Shown here: positions 25,098 to 36,134 of the stretch, in pieces | How the letters are laid out: the number at the start of each line of letters is the position of its first letter | How positions within the stretch are numbered: the stretch's first letter is position 1 | Assembly: GCA_030680805.1 (NCBI GenBank) | Contig: JAUXUK010000067.1 | Span: 1-52,412 of the forward strand | Length of the DNA stretch: 52,412 nt | Origin: Sulfuritalea sp. | Lineage (GTDB): Bacteria; Pseudomonadota; Gammaproteobacteria; Burkholderiales; Rhodocyclaceae | Direction of reading: 5' to 3' | Translations under genes and position numbers: made by a program | Notes under the pieces: generated by a model | Told to the model about the DNA's origin: nothing | The model's database searches: none | The model's input: the letters and a program-made list of their open reading frames with translations, nothing else

Positions 25098-25843
25098 TTT
25101 TCCGGATTGAACCAGCGGCGCACGTCGACAAGCTGCGCGGCATGCGTGAGATCGATTTGCAGCGGCGTGACCGACACCCAGCCGTGCTCGACCGCATGAA
25201 AATCCGTGCCTTCGCCGGCATCGGCGGCGGGTCCGGCGGCGCCGATCCAGTACAGGGTCTCGCCGCGCGGACTGACCGACTTCACCGCCGGCTCGGCCTT
25301 GTGGCGACGCCCCAAGCGAGTGACCTGGATGCCGCGCAATTCCTCGTAGGGAATGTCCGGCACATTGACGTTCAGCAGGATCGGCTCGGCAAACGGCGTG
25401 TCGCTGAAACGCTGCACCAGTTCGCGCGCCACTCGCCCGGCCGTGGCGAAATGCCGGCCCTCGAAACTGGCCAGGGAAATTGCGATCGAAGGCACGCCGA
25501 GCAGATAGCCTTCGGTGGCCGCCGCGACGGTGCCGGAGTAGATCGTATCGTCACCCATGTTGGCGCCGAGATTGATGCCCGACACCACCATGTCCGGCTG
25601 GTGATCAAGCACCCCGGTGACCGCCAGATGCACGCAGTCGGTCGGCGTGCCGCTGACATACATGTAGCCATTGGATGCATGCCGCAGTTGGAGCGGTCGA
25701 TCCAGCGTCAAGGAGTTGCTCGCTCCGCTGCGATTGCGCTCCGGTGCCACCACCACGATGTCGCCCAGATCGGCGAGGCTGGTCGCAAGCTGGGCGAGCC
25801 CCGGCGCGAAATAGCCGTCGTCGTTGCTGAGCAGAATGCGCAT
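25094..25843 (-). CDS. surE: 5'/3'-nucleotidase SurE
   Basis: A 249-residue SurE phosphatase beginning [15 protein letters not shown], with the metal-binding DD pair and the GASNSLT motif. It removes phosphate from nucleotides and may act on polyphosphate. The ATG at 25843 is chosen because the conserved fold begins there; the open frame upstream lacks similarity. It is the first gene of the stress cluster. Confidence 0.95.
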   Translation of the reverse strand: MRILLSNDDGYFAPGLAQLATSLADLGDIVVVAPERNRSGASNSLTLDRPLQLRHASNGYMYVSGTPTDCVHLAVTGVLDHQPDMVVSGINLGANMGDDTIYSGTVAAATEGYLLGVPSIAISLASFEGRHFATAGRVARELVQRFSDTPFAEPILLNVNVPDIPYEELRGIQVTRLGRRHKAEPAVKSVSPRGETLYWIGAAGPAADAGEGTDFHAVEHGWVSVTPLQIDLTHAAQLVDVRRWFNPEK

Positions 25844-25975
25844 GGGATCAGAGCCGGGGAGATCAGAAATCAAGGGCCATTTTAGCCCATCGCCGCCCGC
25901 CACCAATGGCCGGAACAGAACAGGACTATGCCTCCATCCCGCATTTCGGTTAAGCGCAGGTTAGGATTGCCCACC

Positions 25976-27112
25976 ATGGAAATAGTCCTGCATGAGGCCG
26001 CGAACCACATCCCCGAAGCCGACTGGGCCCTGCTCGACCATGGCGACGATCCTTTCGTCAGCCGGGCCTTTCTCGGCACCGCCGAGAAAGTCGGCGCTGG
26101 CGGTACGGCGATGGGTTGGCAGGCGCAGCATCTGGCGCTGCGCGAAGACGGCCGGTTGCTGGGATTCCTGCCGCTCTACCTGCGTACCCATTCCTTCGGC
26201 GACTTCTCGCGCGACTGGAACTGGGCAGCCGCCTGGCAGCGCGCCGGTCTCGACTATTACCCCAAGCTGGTCAGCGGAATCCCCTACACCCCCTCACCCG
26301 GGCCGCGCCTGCTGGTGCGGCGAGGCATTGAACGAAGCGTCGTGGCGCCGGCACTGATCGAGGCCGCGCTGGACGTTGCGCGCCAGTCGGGGGCATCCTC
26401 CTGGCAATGCCTGTTTGTCGAAGAAGAAGATCGCGCCCGCCTGGAAGCAGCCGGTCTCCTGATGCGCCGTGGCGTGCAGTTCCACTGGTTCAATCGCGCC
26501 TACAACGACTTCGACGACTTCCTCGCCAGCTTCACCGCCGACAAGCGCAAGAAGCTCAAGCGCGAACGCCGACTGGTGCGTGAATCAGGCCTGCGGCTGG
26601 AAGTCCGGCATGGCGACGAGATCGATCCGAACCTCTGGCGTGTGATCCACGCCCAGTATCGCGACACCTTCGCCCGCTACGGCAACCATCCGGCCTTCCC
26701 GCTGGATTTCTTTATCGAGGTCGGTGCGCTGCTGGCTCGCCGGTTGGTCGTCTTCATCGCCTTCCTTGGCGAGAAGCCGGTGGCCTCCGCCATTTGCTAC
26801 CGTGACGCGCACACGCTGTATGGCCGTCACTGGGGCACCGCGATCGAACTGCCCGGCCTGCACTTTGAACTTTGCTACTACCAGGGCATCGAGTACTGCA
26901 TCCGGCACGGCCTGCAAGGCTTCGAGCCGGGCGCCCAAGGCGAACACAAACTTGCCCGCGGCTTCGAGCCGGTGCCCACCTGGTCAGCGTTCTGGGTAGC
27001 GCATCCGGGCATGCGTCGGACCGTCGCCGACTTCATCGTCCGCGAAGATTCAGCGATGCAGGACTACGAAGCCGAAACTGCGGCTCGCCTGCCGTTCAAG
27101 TCTGCAGACTGA
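25976..27112 (+). CDS. COG3146 acyltransferase (GNAT/FemAB-like)
   Basis: A 378-residue protein of the COG3146 family, related to FemAB/GNAT acyltransferases. Recognisable parts are the SFTADKRKKLKRERR segment, YRDTFARYGNHPAF, and GFEPGAQGEHKLARGFEP near the C-terminus. The function is poorly defined, and some annotations suggest peptidoglycan or small-molecule acylation. I placed the start at 25976 rather than 25928 because AGGA lies 9 bp before it and MEIVLHEAANHIPEADW matches the family start. It is divergent from surE. Confidence 0.85.
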   Translation: MEIVLHEAANHIPEADWALLDHGDDPFVSRAFLGTAEKVGAGGTAMGWQAQHLALREDGRLLGFLPLYLRTHSFGDFSRDWNWAAAWQRAGLDYYPKLVSGIPYTPSPGPRLLVRRGIERSVVAPALIEAALDVARQSGASSWQCLFVEEEDRARLEAAGLLMRRGVQFHWFNRAYNDFDDFLASFTADKRKKLKRERRLVRESGLRLEVRHGDEIDPNLWRVIHAQYRDTFARYGNHPAFPLDFFIEVGALLARRLVVFIAFLGEKPVASAICYRDAHTLYGRHWGTAIELPGLHFELCYYQGIEYCIRHGLQGFEPGAQGEHKLARGFEPVPTWSAFWVAHPGMRRTVADFIVREDSAMQDYEAETAARLPFKSAD

Positions 27113-27133
27113 GCGCCCCTTCCTGCCAAATCC

Positions 27134-27352
27134 CTAGTGGTTGCCGGAGGCAATGGCGAACATTCGCTCGTTGCGCTTTTTTCGCGCCTCGTCGACCGTC
27201 AGTCCGACCAGGCTTTCCGGGGGCAAGGGTACATCCCAGTGCTGCTGAAACAGATCCATGTCCTCGCCGGTATCGAGGTGAGCCCGGTAAACCTTCTCCT
27301 GCCACGCAGGAGCATTGGGCAGTGCAACGAGTTCGACGGATTCAATGCGCAT
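27134..27352 (-). CDS. Hypothetical protein (72 aa)
   Basis: A 72-residue acidic protein (MRIESVELVALPNAPAWQEK) with a helical tail DEARKKRNERMFAIA. The start at 27352 is favoured over an ATG 46 codons upstream because composition changes there. No family or function is recognised. It is convergent with the acyltransferase gene. Confidence 0.6.
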   Translation of the reverse strand: MRIESVELVALPNAPAWQEKVYRAHLDTGEDMDLFQQHWDVPLPPESLVGLTVDEARKKRNERMFAIASGNH

Positions 27353-27521
27353 GGAATTGTCCTCTTGGGGCTTGGCGTTTCCATCATCCTGCGCTCGCGA
27401 CTGCCGCCCTGTAATCCGGAATTTGACGAGGAATGCCCTCTTGTTTCTGCTTCTCAAACGATCCGGGAGGGGATCAGGGCAAAGAATCAAGCCTCGACAC
27501 GCGGCAATCGCCGCAGGGCTC

Positions 27522-27752
27522 CTACTTGTCCTGACGAAGCTCGTTGAGACGTCGTGCGTGGCTTCTGGCTTCCGCCGTATTCATCGCGGACACCTGACGA
27601 CCAAAGGCATCGCGCGCCTCCGCGGTCTTCTGTGTGGCTTGAATGCTGCGGATGCAGCGCCAGCGCTTGCCAGCCTTGGTTTCGATCTGGCGCATCTCCT
27701 CAACCGGGTGATGGGTGCCACAGTGGTAGCAGAATTTGGTCTGGTTGGTCAT
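27522..27752 (-). CDS. Hypothetical zinc-ribbon-like protein (76 aa)
   Basis: A 76-residue protein with CYHC near the N-terminus (C8, C11), a basic centre with a third Cys (KRWRCIRSI), and a helical Arg-rich tail. Only three Cys are visible, so a classical four-Cys ribbon is incomplete; nearby His residues might substitute. Function unknown. Confidence 0.6.
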   Translation of the reverse strand: MTNQTKFCYHCGTHHPVEEMRQIETKAGKRWRCIRSIQATQKTAEARDAFGRQVSAMNTAEARSHARRLNELRQDK

Positions 27753-27833
27753 GAGTCAGATTGTCAGCCGTGAGTGATCTAAAGCCAAACGCGCAATTGG
27801 GTACATTTCCGGGAAATCCACACAACATGGAAA

Positions 27834-27864
27834 AAGGGTTTCCGGCCAATTGCCGGAAACCCTT
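27834..27864 (-). terminator. Rho-independent terminator after tRNA-Pro
   Basis: A perfect 13-bp stem with a 5-base loop, 9 bp downstream of tRNA-Pro. It is followed by a T run on the minus strand. Confidence 0.85.
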
Positions 27865-27872
27865 GGTATTAC

Positions 27873-27949
27873 TGGTCGGGGCGGCGGGATTCGAACTCGC
27901 GACCCCTTGCACCCCATGCAAGTGCGCTACCAGGCTGCGCCACGCCCCG
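27873..27949 (-). tRNA. tRNA-Pro (GGG)
   Basis: A 77-nt tRNA on the minus strand. The acceptor stem CGGGGCG pairs with CGCCCCG, followed by A and an encoded CCA. The anticodon arm CTTGC-ATGGGGT-GCAAG gives anticodon GGG. The T loop TTCGAAT is normal. It lies between the MerR gene and a strong terminator. Confidence 0.97.
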
Positions 27950-27986
27950 ACTGCTCAAATTATACCAAAGGAAACGCTTGCCGACG

Positions 27987-28358
27987 TCAGGAAGCGCGCA
28001 GGAATTCAATGATTGACGCCAGTTCCGCACGCGCCGACGATTCGGCTCCGCCAGCCAAAGCCTCCGGTGCATCGTGCATCTTGCCCGGGCCATCCTCGAG
28101 CCGGTTGCGCGCACCGCTGATGGTGAAGCCTTCCTGATACAGCAGTTCACGAATCCGCCGCACCAGCAGGACTTCATGATGCTGATAGTAGCGTCGGTTG
28201 CCTCGCCGCTTGACGGGCCGCAGCTGCGTAAACTCCTGCTCCCAGTAGCGCAACACATGCGGCTTGACGCCGCACAACTCGCTCACCTCACCGATGGTGA
28301 AGTAGCGCTTGGCCGGAATCGACGGAAGTTCGTCCCGGCTATTGCTGGCTGTTGCCAC
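27987..28358 (-). CDS. MerR-family transcriptional regulator
   Basis: A 123-residue MerR-type regulator. The winged helix begins [20 protein letters not shown] and continues [20 protein letters not shown]. It is followed by helices and a short tail without an obvious effector domain. The ATG of the open frame lies inside ihfA, so I prefer GTG 28358, with GAGG 9 bp upstream and a 20-bp overlap with the ihfA end. This small regulator next to ihfA is a familiar betaproteobacterial arrangement. Its target is unknown. Confidence 0.88.
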   Translation of the reverse strand: MATASNSRDELPSIPAKRYFTIGEVSELCGVKPHVLRYWEQEFTQLRPVKRRGNRRYYQHHEVLLVRRIRELLYQEGFTISGARNRLEDGPGKMHDAPEALAGGAESSARAELASIIEFLRAS

Positions 28359-28644
28359 GCGGGAAAACCTCGACCGCCGCCTTGAGCTTCTGGCTGGCGT
28401 GGAAGGTGACGACACGGCGAGCGGTGATCGGGATTTCCTCGCCAGTCTTGGGGTTGCGTCCGGGACGCTGCGGCTTTTCACGCAGCTGGAAATTGCCGAA
28501 GCCCGACAACTTGACGCTGTCGCCCTTTTCCAGGGCGAGGCGCACTTCATCGAAGAAGGCCTCGACCATGTCCTTGGCTTCGCGCTTGTTGAGGCCGACT
28601 TTTTCGAACAGCAGATCGGCGAGTTCCGCCTTGGTCAATGTCAT
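28339..28644 (-). CDS. ihfA: Integration host factor subunit alpha
   Basis: A 101-residue DNA-bending protein ([20 protein letters not shown]), with the core [20 protein letters not shown] that inserts into the minor groove. It pairs with IhfB, which is not in this window. It follows pheT by 17 bp, the same order as in E. coli. Its 3' end overlaps the MerR start. Confidence 0.97.
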   Translation of the reverse strand: MTLTKAELADLLFEKVGLNKREAKDMVEAFFDEVRLALEKGDSVKLSGFGNFQLREKPQRPGRNPKTGEEIPITARRVVTFHASQKLKAAVEVFPRGNSQQ

Positions 28645-28661
28645 ATAAGCTCCAACTGCAT

Positions 28662-31049
28662 TTAGCTCCGCAGAGACGCACTGAAGTCGCGAGTGGCAAC
28701 CGCCAGCAGACTGGCAATCACCGCCTCGACTTCGGCATCCTCGAGAGTACGTTGAGTATCTTGCATAACTATACGAAAGGCAAGGCTCTTTTCGGTTTCG
28801 CCGAGCCCCTTTCCCTGATACACGTCGAACAGCGCAACATCGCGCACGATAGCCGGGGCAGCAGAACGAAGGGCCGCCAGCAACGGGGCCAAGGGCTGGC
28901 TCTGAGCCACCACCAGAGCCAGATCGCGGATAACGGCCGGGAACCGCGAAACCTCGACATAGCTTGGGAAAGGCGTTGCCAGCAGGGCATCCAGCTCCAG
29001 TTCAAAAACCACCGGAGCGGTACCCAGTTCGTACTTCTGTACCCAGCGCGGATGCAGTTCACCAAGAATGCCCACCGGCTGGCCATCCAGGCTGACAGTT
29101 GCGCAACGACCCGGATGCAGGGCCGGATGCCCGGCCTTGATGAATTCGAGGCGGCGCGGGGCGAACAAGGCCTCGACATCGGCTTTGACGTCGTAGAAAT
29201 CCACCCGGCTGGCGGGCGCACCCCATTGTTCGGGCAGGGCCGGACCTGCAGCGAGGCCGGCCAGGCGCAGCGGCTGGACAAAGCCTGCAACCGGACCGGA
29301 AGTTGCATCGCGCTGGAAGCTGCGGCCCTGTTCGAAAATGCGAACACGTTCCGTCTGCCGCTTGCGATTGGCGACCAAGACGCCGACCAGACCGCCGATC
29401 AGCGAGGAGCGCATGACGCCCATCTGGCTGGCGATGGGATTGGCGAGCACGATGGGTGCCGTATTGGCCGCGAAATCGGCTTCCCATGCGGCATCGACAA
29501 AGCTGTAGGTCACCACTTCATGAAAGCCGCGTTCGGCGACTGCACGGCGCAGACTCATCGGCGAACGGCTCGACTCGGTGGCCGGCATCATCGCCATGCG
29601 TGCCACGGGTGGCTGCGACGGAATGTTGTCATAGCCGTGAATGCGGGCGAGTTCCTCGATCAGGTCTTCCTCTATCTCGATGTCGAAGCGGAAGGACGGC
29701 GGCGTCACGCTGAAACCTTCCGAAGTCTTTTCGACCTGCAATCCGAGGCCGCGCAACATCGCCTCAATCCGCGCCTCGGGCAGCATGATGCCCAGCACCC
29801 TCGCCGCGCGGGCACTACGCAATCGGACCGGACGGCGCTGCGGCAGATGGACGGCAGCCACAGTTTCCACTACCGGTCCCGGCTTGCCGCCGCAGTTATC
29901 GAGGATCAGTTGCGTCGCGCGCTCGATAGCCGTGCGCTGCAATTCGAAATCGACGCCACGTTCATAGCGGTGCGAGGCATCGGAACTGAATCCAAACGCT
30001 CGAGCCTTGCCGGCAATTGCGGCGGGAGGGAAGAATGCGCTTTCGAGAAACAGATCGCACGTCGCATCGCTTATGCCGGAATGCTCGCCGCCCATGATGC
30101 CGGCCATGGCCAGCGGCTTTGCGTCATCGGCGATCAAGGCGGTATCCGCCGACGGCGTCACGGTCTGCTCGTTCAGCAGCAGCAGCTGCTCACCCGGCCT
30201 GGGCAGGCGTACGTGGATCGCGCCGGACAACTCGGCATCATCGAATGCGTGCAGCGGCTGACCGAGTTCGAGCATCACGTAGTTGGTGACGTCGACCAGG
30301 AAGGAAATCGAGCGGATGCCGCTGCGTTCAACGCGTCGTTTCATCCACTCCGGTGTCGGCGCCCTGGCATTGACGCCGCGGATGATGCGGCCGCAGTAGC
30401 GCGAACAAGACTGCGGTGCATCCAGTACCACCTGCCGCGTGTCGGCGACGACCGCCGCTACCGGTTTGACCTCGGGCGCCCGCAACGGCGCACCGGTCAG
30501 TGCCGAGAGTTCGCGTGCGATTCCGAGCAGCGAGAGGCAGTCGGCCCGGTTCGGCGTCAGCTTGAGGGTAATCAGGTGATCGTCGAGGTCCAGATGGCGG
30601 CGGATGTCCTCACCCACGAGCGCGTCGGCGGCCAGCGGCAGCAGGCCGCCATGATCGTCGGACAGGCCGAGTTCGCGCGCCGAGCAAAGCATGCCGAAGC
30701 TTTCGATGCCGCGTACCTTGGCCTGCTTGATCTCGATGCCCGGCACACCGGGCAAACGCGCGCCGACCCGCGCACAGGGCACCTTCATGCCGGCGGCGAC
30801 ATTCGGCGCGCCACAGACGATCTGCAGTGGAGTGGCCGCGCCGACATTGACCGAGCAGAGCTTGAGCTTGTCGGCATCGGGATGCTTGTCGACGCTCAGG
30901 ACTTCGGCCACCACGACATTCGAAAAGTCGGCGCCGGCGGGACGGCATTCCTCGACTTCAAGACCCGCCATGGTCAGCAGATGGCAGAGTTCCTCAGTGG
31001 AGAGCGGGGGATTGCAGAGGCTGCGCAGCCAGGATTCTGAGAATTGCAT
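28662..31049 (-). CDS. pheT: Phenylalanyl-tRNA synthetase beta subunit
   Basis: A 795-residue beta chain, typical length. It starts [17 protein letters not shown], has a tRNA-binding OB domain (about 39-150), the B3/B4 editing region, and a C-terminal FDX-ACB anticodon-binding domain ending in [11 protein letters not shown]. With PheS it forms the alpha2-beta2 enzyme that charges tRNA-Phe. It begins 1 bp after the pheS stop. Confidence 0.97.
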   Translation of the reverse strand: MQFSESWLRSLCNPPLSTEELCHLLTMAGLEVEECRPAGADFSNVVVAEVLSVDKHPDADKLKLCSVNVGAATPLQIVCGAPNVAAGMKVPCARVGARLPGVPGIEIKQAKVRGIESFGMLCSARELGLSDDHGGLLPLAADALVGEDIRRHLDLDDHLITLKLTPNRADCLSLLGIARELSALTGAPLRAPEVKPVAAVVADTRQVVLDAPQSCSRYCGRIIRGVNARAPTPEWMKRRVERSGIRSISFLVDVTNYVMLELGQPLHAFDDAELSGAIHVRLPRPGEQLLLLNEQTVTPSADTALIADDAKPLAMAGIMGGEHSGISDATCDLFLESAFFPPAAIAGKARAFGFSSDASHRYERGVDFELQRTAIERATQLILDNCGGKPGPVVETVAAVHLPQRRPVRLRSARAARVLGIMLPEARIEAMLRGLGLQVEKTSEGFSVTPPSFRFDIEIEEDLIEELARIHGYDNIPSQPPVARMAMMPATESSRSPMSLRRAVAERGFHEVVTYSFVDAAWEADFAANTAPIVLANPIASQMGVMRSSLIGGLVGVLVANRKRQTERVRIFEQGRSFQRDATSGPVAGFVQPLRLAGLAAGPALPEQWGAPASRVDFYDVKADVEALFAPRRLEFIKAGHPALHPGRCATVSLDGQPVGILGELHPRWVQKYELGTAPVVFELELDALLATPFPSYVEVSRFPAVIRDLALVVAQSQPLAPLLAALRSAAPAIVRDVALFDVYQGKGLGETEKSLAFRIVMQDTQRTLEDAEVEAVIASLLAVATRDFSASLRS

Positions 31050-31050
31050 G

Positions 31051-32100
<1,050 letters not shown>

Positions 32101-32126
32101 TCAGAACAAAATGGCAGCAATAAAAA

Positions 32127-32155
32127 AGGAGACCCCCAACAACCCTGGGCCTCCT
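32127..32155 (-). terminator. Terminator/attenuator-like hairpin between rplT and pheS
   Basis: On the minus strand AGGAGGCCC pairs with GGGTCTCCT (one G-U pair) and is followed by six T. It sits between rplT and pheS. E. coli pheST is controlled by attenuation at this spot. No Phe-rich leader peptide is visible here, so partial termination is the safer reading. Confidence 0.6.
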
Positions 32156-32174
32156 TCTCCTGATACAGGCAGCC

Positions 32175-32534
32175 TCAGGCCGTCAGCTGGGCCTTGGCCT
32201 TTGCGGCCAGGGCGGCAAAGGCCGGCTTGTCGAACACGGCGAGGTCGGACAGCACCTTGCGATCGACCTCGATCGAGGCCTTCTTCAGGCCGTTCATGAA
32301 GGTGCTGTACTTCATGCCCAGTTCGCGAGCCGCCGCATTGATACGGGCGATCCACAGAACACGGAACTGCCGCTTGCGCTGGCGACGATCGCGGTAGGCA
32401 TATTGCCCGGCCTTCATCACCGCTTCCTTGGCGATGCGATAGACCTTGCTGCGACGGCCGCGATAACCCTTGGCCAGGTCGAGAACCTTCTTGTGGCGCG
32501 CGCGCGCCGTTACACCACGTTTTACTCTTGGCAT
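32175..32534 (-). CDS. rplT: 50S ribosomal protein L20
   Basis: A 119-residue L20 ([20 protein letters not shown]), needed for early 50S assembly. It follows rpmI by 11 bp. In many bacteria L20 represses its own operon by binding leader RNA. Confidence 0.98.
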   Translation of the reverse strand: MPRVKRGVTARARHKKVLDLAKGYRGRRSKVYRIAKEAVMKAGQYAYRDRRQRKRQFRVLWIARINAAARELGMKYSTFMNGLKKASIEVDRKVLSDLAVFDKPAFAALAAKAKAQLTA

Positions 32535-32545
32535 GGTGGCTCTCC

Positions 32546-32743
32546 TTAACCGTTCGGCAGCATGGCGCGCACCGACTTGACGTCGGAGGCATGCACTTCG
32601 TGCACACCGCGCAGCTGGCGCTTGCTCTTGGTGGTTTTCTTGGTCAGGATGTGGCGCTTGAACGCGCTACCCCGCTTGATGCCGCCGGAAGCGCGCATGA
32701 TAAAGCGCTTCTTGGCACCGCTCTTGGTCTTCATCTTCGGCAT
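32546..32743 (-). CDS. rpmI: 50S ribosomal protein L35
   Basis: A 65-residue L35 ([14 protein letters not shown]). The start at 32743 is fixed by family similarity; the open frame extends 34 codons upstream. It lies between infC and rplT. Confidence 0.97.
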   Translation of the reverse strand: MPKMKTKSGAKKRFIMRASGGIKRGSAFKRHILTKKTTKSKRQLRGVHEVHASDVKSVRAMLPNG

Positions 32744-32858
32744 CGAAGATCTCCCTATTACATGGCTGCCAGGTGTTTCCCGCCTCGGGAACGCTTGGTG
32801 ACCCGCAACCACTTCTTGTTTCCGCATGCCAGGCATGCGGCACAAATTCTGTTAAGCC

Positions 32859-33386
32859 TCAGTGCGGCTTCTTCTTGGAAGCCGCCAGCACCATGATCAA
32901 CTGACGTCCTTCCATTTTCGGCCACTGCTCGACCATCGCCTGTTGCTCGAGGTCGACCTTGATTCGCTCCAGCATGCGCATGCCGATTTCCTGGTGCGCC
33001 ATTTCACGTCCGCGAAACCGCAAGGTAATTTTCGCCTTGTCGCCATCGCCCAGAAACTTGATCACGTTGCGCAGCTTGATCTGGTAATCGTTTTCGTCCG
33101 TACCCGGGCGAAACTTGACTTCCTTCACCACCACCTGCTTCTGCTTCAGCTTGGCCTCGTGCTGGCGCTTGGCCTCCTGATACTTGAACTTGCCGATGTC
33201 CATGATCTTGCAGACGGGCGGCACAGCCGTTGGAGCGATTTCCACCAGATCCACACCGGCTTCTTCAGCCAGCGCCAGCGCCTGACGAATCGGGACGATG
33301 CCCAGTTGTTCTCCGTCTTCCCCGACCAGTCGAACCTCGGGGGTGGTGATCTCTTCGTTGAGACGCTGCGACTTTTCTTGAGCGAT
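32859..33386 (-). CDS. infC: Translation initiation factor IF-3, ATC start
   Basis: A 175-residue IF-3. The ORF with a normal start would begin only at GTG 33254, losing the N-terminal domain. Reading upstream in frame gives the expected IF-3 N-terminus ([19 protein letters not shown]). The only plausible start is ATC at 33386-33384, because an in-frame TGA lies two codons before it, and GGAG (33399-33396) is well spaced. Rare starts in infC are known (AUU in E. coli) and allow IF-3 to repress its own translation. IF-3 binds 30S and proofreads initiation. Confidence 0.93.
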   Translation of the reverse strand: MAQEKSQRLNEEITTPEVRLVGEDGEQLGIVPIRQALALAEEAGVDLVEIAPTAVPPVCKIMDIGKFKYQEAKRQHEAKLKQKQVVVKEVKFRPGTDENDYQIKLRNVIKFLGDGDKAKITLRFRGREMAHQEIGMRMLERIKVDLEQQAMVEQWPKMEGRQLIMVLAASKKKPH

Positions 33387-33413
33387 GGTTCAAATCTCCA
33401 AAAAATTAAAAAA

Positions 33414-35330
33414 TCAGACCGCCACACTTCTGGTGCATTTTTCATGCAACAGACGTTCGATCAAGGCCTGGGGGGACATCTGCCCGAGATCCTGATTGCC
33501 GCGGGCACGCAAAGCGACCAACCCAGCGGCCTTTTCCTTGTCACCAACGACAACGATGTAAGGCCGCTTCAACAAGCTATGTTCGCGTATTTTATAGTTT
33601 ATTTTCTCTCCGCGCAAATCGCTCTCGACGCGCAGACCGGCTTCGCGCAGCATTTTCGCCACATTCTCGGCGTAATCCGTCTGCGCTTCCGAGATATTCA
33701 TGACCACCACCTGCACCGGCGCCAGCCAAAGCGGGAAAGCGCCGGCGTGGTTTTCGACCAGAATGGCGATGAATCGCTCCAGCGAACCGAGGATCGCCCG
33801 ATGCAGCATCACCGGCGTGTGACGGCTGTTGTCCTCGCCCACATACTCGGCGCCAAGACGGCCGGGCATGGAGAAATCCACTTGTATCGTGCCGCACTGC
33901 CAGGATCGGCCGATCGCATCCTTGATGTGGAATTCGATCTTGGGCCCATAGAAAGCCCCTTCCCCGGGTAGCTCGGTCCACTCCAGGCCCGAAGCGCGCA
34001 AGCCGCTGCGCAGCGCTTCTTCGGCCTTGTCCCAGACCTCGTCGGAACCGACGCGACCTTCCGGGCGCAAGGCAACCTTGACCGCAACGTCGGTAAATCC
34101 AAAATCCTGGTACACCTTCCGCAGGAGTACGTTGAAGGCGATCACCTCCTCCGGAATCTGCTCCTCAGTACAGAATATATGCCCGTCGTCCTGGGTGAAG
34201 CCGCGCACGCGCATCACCCCATGCAAGGCGCCCGACGGTTCGTTGCGATGGCAGGAACCGAACTCGCCATAACGCAATGGCAGGTCGCGATAGGAACGCA
34301 CGTCGGTATTGAAGATCTGCACGTGGCCCGGGCAGTTCATCGGTTTCACCCCGTATTCGCGGTTCTCCGAGGTGGTGATGAACATGTTGTCCTTGAAGTG
34401 CGCCAGGTGGCCCGACTTCTCCCACAGGCTGAGGTCGAGAATCTGCGGACAGCGCACTTCCTGATAGCCGTTGTCGCGATAGACGCGACGCATGTACTGC
34501 TCGATCTCCTGCCAAAGCGTCCAGCCGTGCGGATGCCAGAACACCAGCCCGGGCGCTTCTTCCTGCAGGTGAAACAGGTCCAACTGCCGGCCGAGCTTGC
34601 GATGGTCTCGCTTCTCGGCTTCCTCCAGCATGTGCAGGTAGGCTTCCAGTTCATCCTTCTTCGCCCAGGCGGTGCCGTAAATGCGCTGCAACTGCTCGTT
34701 CTTCTGGTCGCCGCGCCAGTAGGCGCCGGCCACCTTCATCAGCTTGAAGACCTTGAGCTTGCCGGTGGACGGCACGTGCGGGCCACGGCACAAGTCGATG
34801 AAATCGCCCTCGCGATACAGCGAGACATCCTCGGCCGATGGAATCGCCGCGATCAGTTCTGCCTTGTAGTGCTCGCCGATGGATTTGAAAAAGTCCACCG
34901 CCTTGTCGCGCGACCAGACTTCGCGGCTGACCGGAATGTCCTTCTTCGCCAGCTCGGCCATGCGTTTTTCGATGGCCTCCAGATCTTCCGGCGTGAATGG
35001 CCGCTTGCAGGCAAAGTCATAGTAGAAGCCGTTGTCGATCACCGGACCGATCGTCACCTGCGCCTCGGGAAACAGTTCCTTGACCGCATACGCCAGCAGG
35101 TGAGACGTCGAATGGCGGATGATGTCGAGGCCGTCGGCATCCCTTTCGGTAACGATGGCGAGTTGGACGTCACGCTCGATCAGAAAAGACGTATCGACCA
35201 GCGCGCCGTCGACGCGACCGGCCAATGCCGCCTTGGCCAAACCCGCGCCAATCGAAGCAGCAACCTCGGCTACCGTCAACGCTTGCGGGTATTCGCGTTT
35301 CGATCCATCAGGCAGGGTGATCACCGGCAT
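33414..35330 (-). CDS. thrS: Threonyl-tRNA synthetase
   Basis: A 638-residue class-II synthetase. It has a TGS domain (1-62), an editing domain with the [10 protein letters not shown] and [10 protein letters not shown] motifs, a catalytic core with zinc-binding residues around [10 protein letters not shown], and a C-terminal anticodon domain. The start at 35330 is preceded by GGAG and matches the family N-terminus ([14 protein letters not shown]). It heads the thrS-infC-rpmI-rplT-pheS-pheT-ihfA cluster. A long hairpin precedes it. Confidence 0.97.
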   Translation of the reverse strand: MPVITLPDGSKREYPQALTVAEVAASIGAGLAKAALAGRVDGALVDTSFLIERDVQLAIVTERDADGLDIIRHSTSHLLAYAVKELFPEAQVTIGPVIDNGFYYDFACKRPFTPEDLEAIEKRMAELAKKDIPVSREVWSRDKAVDFFKSIGEHYKAELIAAIPSAEDVSLYREGDFIDLCRGPHVPSTGKLKVFKLMKVAGAYWRGDQKNEQLQRIYGTAWAKKDELEAYLHMLEEAEKRDHRKLGRQLDLFHLQEEAPGLVFWHPHGWTLWQEIEQYMRRVYRDNGYQEVRCPQILDLSLWEKSGHLAHFKDNMFITTSENREYGVKPMNCPGHVQIFNTDVRSYRDLPLRYGEFGSCHRNEPSGALHGVMRVRGFTQDDGHIFCTEEQIPEEVIAFNVLLRKVYQDFGFTDVAVKVALRPEGRVGSDEVWDKAEEALRSGLRASGLEWTELPGEGAFYGPKIEFHIKDAIGRSWQCGTIQVDFSMPGRLGAEYVGEDNSRHTPVMLHRAILGSLERFIAILVENHAGAFPLWLAPVQVVVMNISEAQTDYAENVAKMLREAGLRVESDLRGEKINYKIREHSLLKRPYIVVVGDKEKAAGLVALRARGNQDLGQMSPQALIERLLHEKCTRSVAV

Positions 35331-35353
35331 TTTCGCTTGCTCCAGAAAAGCAA

Positions 35354-35394
35354 CAGGGCGCACGGTTCTCGCGGAAATCACGCGGTGCGCCCTG
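35354..35394 (-). promoter_or_regulatory. Structured leader hairpin upstream of thrS
   Basis: A perfect 10-bp stem, CAGGGCGCAC/GTGCGCCCTG, encloses a smaller CGCG-N7-CGCG hairpin, 23 bp before the thrS ATG. In E. coli thrS is repressed by ThrRS binding a tRNA-like leader. This structure may play a similar part, but it shows no anticodon-like loop. Confidence 0.45.
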
Positions 35395-35478
35395 CAAATC
35401 AATTTGCGCAAATTTTATCACAGCGGCTCATTGGCTTACGGCATGATTCCGCTCTCGCGACACGCAAAAGGGGGATTT

Positions 35479-35904
35479 ATGGATATCGACGGCTTCATGG
35501 AAAACTACAAGCGCGCCTGGGAAACCAGTGACGAGAACCTTCTGGTATCGCTGTTCACGCCGGATGGCACCTACCGCAACACCCCGTTCGCGGTCCAGCA
35601 GGGGCACGAGGCCATCAAGCAGTACTGGCAGCGCACCAAGCTGCAGACCGACATCAAGCTCACCTACGAAGTTCTCGAGCGCCACACCCGCGGCGGCATC
35701 GCACACTGGCACACCACCTACCAGGTGACGTCCGAAGACATGTTCAAGATGTGGGCCGCTTCGACCGGCACCAACATGCTGGCACGCCAACCCGGCGATC
35801 CGCTGCCGCGCTTGGCGCTGGACGGCATGGCCATTGTCGAATTCGATGGCGACGGACTGTGCCGCGACTTTCGTCTCTGGTGGCACAGCCGGATCGACGA
35901 CTGA
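35479..35904 (+). CDS. NTF2-like/SnoaL-like protein
   Basis: A 141-residue protein with the NTF2/SnoaL fold: an N-terminal helix (MDIDGFMENYKRAWETSDEN), the LFTPDGTYRNTPF strand and the C-terminal FRLWWHSRI. The ATG at 35479 has GGGGGA just upstream; the earlier open frame overlaps thrS antisense. Such proteins bind or transform small molecules, or act as accessory subunits. The substrate is unknown. It is transcribed away from thrS. Confidence 0.78.
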   Translation: MDIDGFMENYKRAWETSDENLLVSLFTPDGTYRNTPFAVQQGHEAIKQYWQRTKLQTDIKLTYEVLERHTRGGIAHWHTTYQVTSEDMFKMWAASTGTNMLARQPGDPLPRLALDGMAIVEFDGDGLCRDFRLWWHSRIDD

Positions 35905-35958
35905 CACCAATCCCGCCAGGGGATACCGTCCGCGGCAGGAGCCGCAGACAAAAAGACA

Positions 35959-35990
35959 AAACGGCCGCAGGAATGATCCTGCGGCCGTTT
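35959..35990 (-). terminator. Terminator downstream of tRNA-Val
   Basis: A perfect 14-bp stem with a 4-base loop, followed on the minus strand by TTTTGTCTTTTTG. It lies 9 bp beyond the tRNA-Val 3' end and may also slow rightward transcription. Confidence 0.85.
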
Positions 35991-35998
35991 CGTGGTGT

Positions 35999-36075
35999 TG
36001 GTAGGCGCGATTGGACTCGAACCAACGACCCCCACCATGTCAAGGTGGTGCTCTAACCAGCTGAGCTACGCGCCT
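35999..36075 (-). tRNA. tRNA-Val (GAC)
   Basis: A 77-nt tRNA on the minus strand. The acceptor AGGCGCG pairs with CGCGCCT, followed by A and an encoded CCA. The anticodon arm CCACC-TTGACAT-GGTGG gives GAC. The T loop is TTCGAGT. Confidence 0.97.
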
Positions 36076-36134
36076 GCTGCCTGCAAAAGAGGCGCGAATT
36101 CTACCCGAATCGCGCCTTCGGTCAAACTCTTTGC

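Noticed and set aside
28638..31040. An 800-codon plus-strand open frame
   Set aside because: Antisense shadow of pheT in G+C-rich DNA.
32859..33254. Short infC starting at GTG 33254
   Set aside because: It would remove the conserved IF-3 N-terminal domain that is encoded in frame upstream.
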